A stretch of 7,976 bases of DNA from CAZFQG01 sp964520785. Lineage in GTDB: Bacteria > Planctomycetota > Planctomycetia > Pirellulales > Thermoguttaceae. Under the pieces are notes generated by a model. It was not told where the DNA came from. It made no database searches and saw only the letters and a list, made by a program, of their open reading frames with translations. Shown in pieces: positions 6,415 to 7,976 of this stretch (positions are counted from its first letter, which is position 1; every line of letters starts with the position of its first letter). Made by a program: the position numbers and the translations under genes. The stretch spans positions 1 through 7,976 of the forward strand of contig CAZFQG010000243.1 in assembly GCA_964520785.1 (NCBI GenBank). The letters run 5' to 3'.

Positions 6415-6439
6415 CGGCATGGAGGCCGTACGGTTTTTT
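6415..6439 (+). terminator. Weak terminator candidate after the exosortase gene
   Basis: CGGC (6415-6418) can pair with GCCG (6425-6428), and a run of six T (6434-6439) follows five bases later. The stem is only 4 base pairs and the T-run is offset, so termination is doubtful. If real it would partly separate the exosortase from the next gene. Confidence 0.2.
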
Positions 6440-6441
6440 GA

Positions 6442-6471
6442 GCCGCGCGTGTTTGGAGACACGGCCGCGGC
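6442..6471 (+). other. Strong stem-loop between exosortase and Wzz genes
   Basis: GCCGCGCGTGT (6442-6452) pairs with ACACG (6459-6463) and CGCGGC (6466-6471), giving 11 GC-rich pairs with a 2-base bulge (6464-6465) and a 6-base TTGGAG loop. No T-run follows, so it is not a standard intrinsic terminator. A role in mRNA stability, processing or protein binding is possible. In the reverse direction it is followed by an A-run, so it is not a reverse terminator either. Confidence 0.45.
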
Positions 6472-6506
6472 AAGGACCCTGACAAAGTTGTTCGCCTTTT
6501 CGTTTT

Positions 6507-6543
6507 CTCATCCACAGTCTCAGGTCTATCCCACCTCATCCAC
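6507..6543 (+). repeat. Short direct repeat in pyrimidine-rich leader
   Basis: CTCATCCAC occurs at 6507-6515 and again at 6535-6543, 28 bases apart, just before the ribosome-binding site of the Wzz-type gene. The surrounding stretch (about 6490-6543) is C- and T-rich and looks unstructured, which raises the odds of a chance repeat. Confidence 0.3.
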
Positions 6544-6545
6544 GT

Positions 6546-6551
6546 AAGGAG
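6546..6551 (+). promoter_or_regulatory. Strong ribosome-binding site for the Wzz/GumC-type gene
   Basis: A perfect AAGGAG stands 6 bases before the ATG at 6558. It is the best Shine-Dalgarno in the window and fixes the start of the gene. Confidence 0.85.
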
Positions 6552-6557
6552 AAATCC

Positions 6558-7976
6558 ATGCCCACGAACGACTCCTCGTTACCCGCCCCGCTATCTCATG
6601 ACCCCGGTGGAAACGGCCACCGGGCCATCGACGTCGACTGGGTCGGCGGCCCGATGGCGAATGCCCCGGAGCCGGAGGTCTCTCCGGCGACAAGGTTCCT
6701 TCACGGATTGCGCCGCCACTGGCTCCTCGCCTCCGCGCTGGGAATCTCTTTCGCGGCCTTTTTCGGTAGCGTCACCTTCTTCCTTCTGCCACCGCAATTC
6801 ACGGCGGAGTCTCTGGTGATGGTTTCGATGCGAGAACCGGAACTCGTTTTCCGGAATCCGAACCAGATCCGGACCGAGACCGAGTTCGATGTATACAAGC
6901 AGACGCAGCGTACCCAGTTATTGAGCCGATTCGTGCTCAACGCCGCGCTGCGGAATCCGGCCGCCAGCCGGACCTCGATCGCCCAAGATGAAAGGATCGA
7001 CCCCATCGCGTGGTTGCAGGAAAACCTGTCGGTCACGTTTCCCGGGAATTCGGAAGTCATGCGGATCACCTTGACTGATTACGACAAGAACGAGGTGCAT
7101 GCGCTCGTCAGCGCGGTCGTCCAGACTTACATGGATGAAATCGTAGACCAGGAACGCAGTACCAAGCGGCGGCGATTGAGCGAATTGGAGCATCTGTGCA
7201 ACGAGAAGGAGCTTGAACTTCGTAGTAAGCGGAACGCGATCAAGAATCTCGCGACGCGGTTGGGCACCGGAGACACCGAAGCCCTCACTCTGAAACAGCA
7301 GATCGCCTTGGAGACGTTCTCCCAGTTCCGCAAGGAGCTGACGCGGGTCAGTTTCGAGCTGATGCAGGCGGAGGGGGCGTTGAAGACCCAGCGGCAAATG
7401 ATGGATAACGCCGAAGCGATGGAAGTTTCGGAGTTCGAATTGCAAATAGCCACCCAAGAGGACGTCGTCGGCCAGCAGTTGTATATGGTGCAAGCGGCCA
7501 TGCGGCAGCGGATGGCCTTCGACGCCGCCAGCGCGACCGAGGCGGGAATCTCCACCTCCGCCGACCGCCGTAGCCGCGACCTGATGGCGATTACGCAGCA
7601 GATCGAGGCACGCAAAGAGGAACTCCGCGAGAATCTCCGCATTCGCAAGCACGTCGAATTGGAGACCGCCATCCAGGAATTCGAGGCCCAGGTCGCCATC
7701 CTCAACGAACAAAGGAGCCAGATGGAGGCGGACGTCGAGGGTCTCCGGGAGGAAGCCGAGAAGATCGGCGAGTCTTCCGTCGACCTCGAAATCATGCGCG
7801 CCGAACACGAGCAATTGGGCGCCCTCGTCATGAGCCTCGCCGAGGAACGCGAGAAACTCCGAGTCGAGCTGCGGTCTCCCGACCGGGTGCGTCTGTTCCA
7901 GCGTTCCGAAGTTCCGAGAATGGCCGACGATCCGACGATCCGTTATTCCATACTCGGTTTCGTCTCGATGCTCGGG
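6558..7976 (+). CDS. Wzz/GumC-type polysaccharide chain-length/export protein, 3' end outside window
   Basis: The frame is open from the ATG at 6558 to the last base, giving 473 residues with no stop. It resembles GumC/Wzz polysaccharide co-polymerases, which sit in the inner membrane, project into the periplasm and control chain length or export of exopolysaccharide. Residues 1-50 are a polar, Pro-rich cytoplasmic tail. A first membrane helix lies at about 55-77, followed by the typical LPPQFTAESLV (77-87). A Wzz-like segment follows, including FDVYKQTQ (110-117) and SRFVLNAAL (123-131). Residues about 195-440 are charged and rich in Glu, Leu, Gln and Arg, consistent with long coiled coils. 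A block at 408-445 (VDLEIMRAE to PDRVRLF) is typical of the region before the second helix, which begins near 461 and is cut by the window edge. A C-terminal tyrosine kinase domain, common in related proteins, cannot be judged here. Confidence 0.87.
   Translation, partial: MPTNDSSLPAPLSHDPGGNGHRAIDVDWVGGPMANAPEPEVSPATRFLHGLRRHWLLASALGISFAAFFGSVTFFLLPPQFTAESLVMVSMREPELVFRNPNQIRTETEFDVYKQTQRTQLLSRFVLNAALRNPAASRTSIAQDERIDPIAWLQENLSVTFPGNSEVMRITLTDYDKNEVHALVSAVVQTYMDEIVDQERSTKRRRLSELEHLCNEKELELRSKRNAIKNLATRLGTGDTEALTLKQQIALETFSQFRKELTRVSFELMQAEGALKTQRQMMDNAEAMEVSEFELQIATQEDVVGQQLYMVQAAMRQRMAFDAASATEAGISTSADRRSRDLMAITQQIEARKEELRENLRIRKHVELETAIQEFEAQVAILNEQRSQMEADVEGLREEAEKIGESSVDLEIMRAEHEQLGALVMSLAEEREKLRVELRSPDRVRLFQRSEVPRMADDPTIRYSILGFVSMLG

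Noticed and set aside
6918..7814. Long minus-strand open frame of 298 codons
   Set aside because: It is antisense to the Wzz/GumC-type gene, which has a strong ribosome-binding site, membrane helix and family motifs. The antisense frame is a by-product of codon bias.

Overview
The window looks like a chromosomal segment of a Gram-negative bacterium, most likely a planctomycete or a relative. The reasons are a moderately high GC content, an exosortase next to a GumC/Wzz-type chain-length protein, a lipoprotein with a thioredoxin-like fold, and a NAD synthetase whose two halves are separate genes. The taxonomic call is inference from gene content and protein style. No rRNA, tRNA, CRISPR array, insertion sequence or integrase was seen.

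Left part (99-4813, minus strand): five tightly packed genes read right to left and probably form one operon. In transcription order they are a lipoprotein with a cysteine-less TlpA/thioredoxin-like domain (4813-4055), a nitrilase-family glutaminase (4033-3155), an NAD synthetase (3114-2251), a D-2-hydroxyacid dehydrogenase (2245-1286) and a RodA/FtsW-type SEDS protein (1289-99). The gaps are 21, 40 and 5 bases, and the last pair overlaps as ATGA. The glutaminase and synthetase together match the two domains of one glutamine-dependent NAD synthetase: the first should release ammonia from glutamine, the second should use it with ATP to amidate nicotinate adenine dinucleotide. The dehydrogenase would use the NAD(P) pool. 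The RodA-like protein would polymerise peptidoglycan glycan strands at the inner membrane.

Middle (4814-5346): a 533-base divergent intergenic region. It holds several possible stem-loops, a strong ribosome-binding site for the lipoprotein, and one 32-codon open frame of doubtful status. No convincing sigma-70 promoter was found.

Right part (5347 to the end, plus strand): an exosortase (5347-6408), then a 149-base gap with a strong hairpin and a pyrimidine-rich stretch, then a Wzz/GumC-type protein with a strong ribosome-binding site (6558 onward). That gene runs off the right edge at the point where its second membrane helix begins. This is the start of an exopolysaccharide/exosortase locus whose other parts, such as EpsI, glycosyltransferases, a tyrosine kinase domain and PEP-CTERM substrates, lie outside the window if present.

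The most notable points are the two-gene NAD synthetase, the redox-dead TlpA-like lipoprotein at the head of that operon, the exosortase with no EpsI beside it, and the structured intergenic regions. None of these alone proves an undescribed system.
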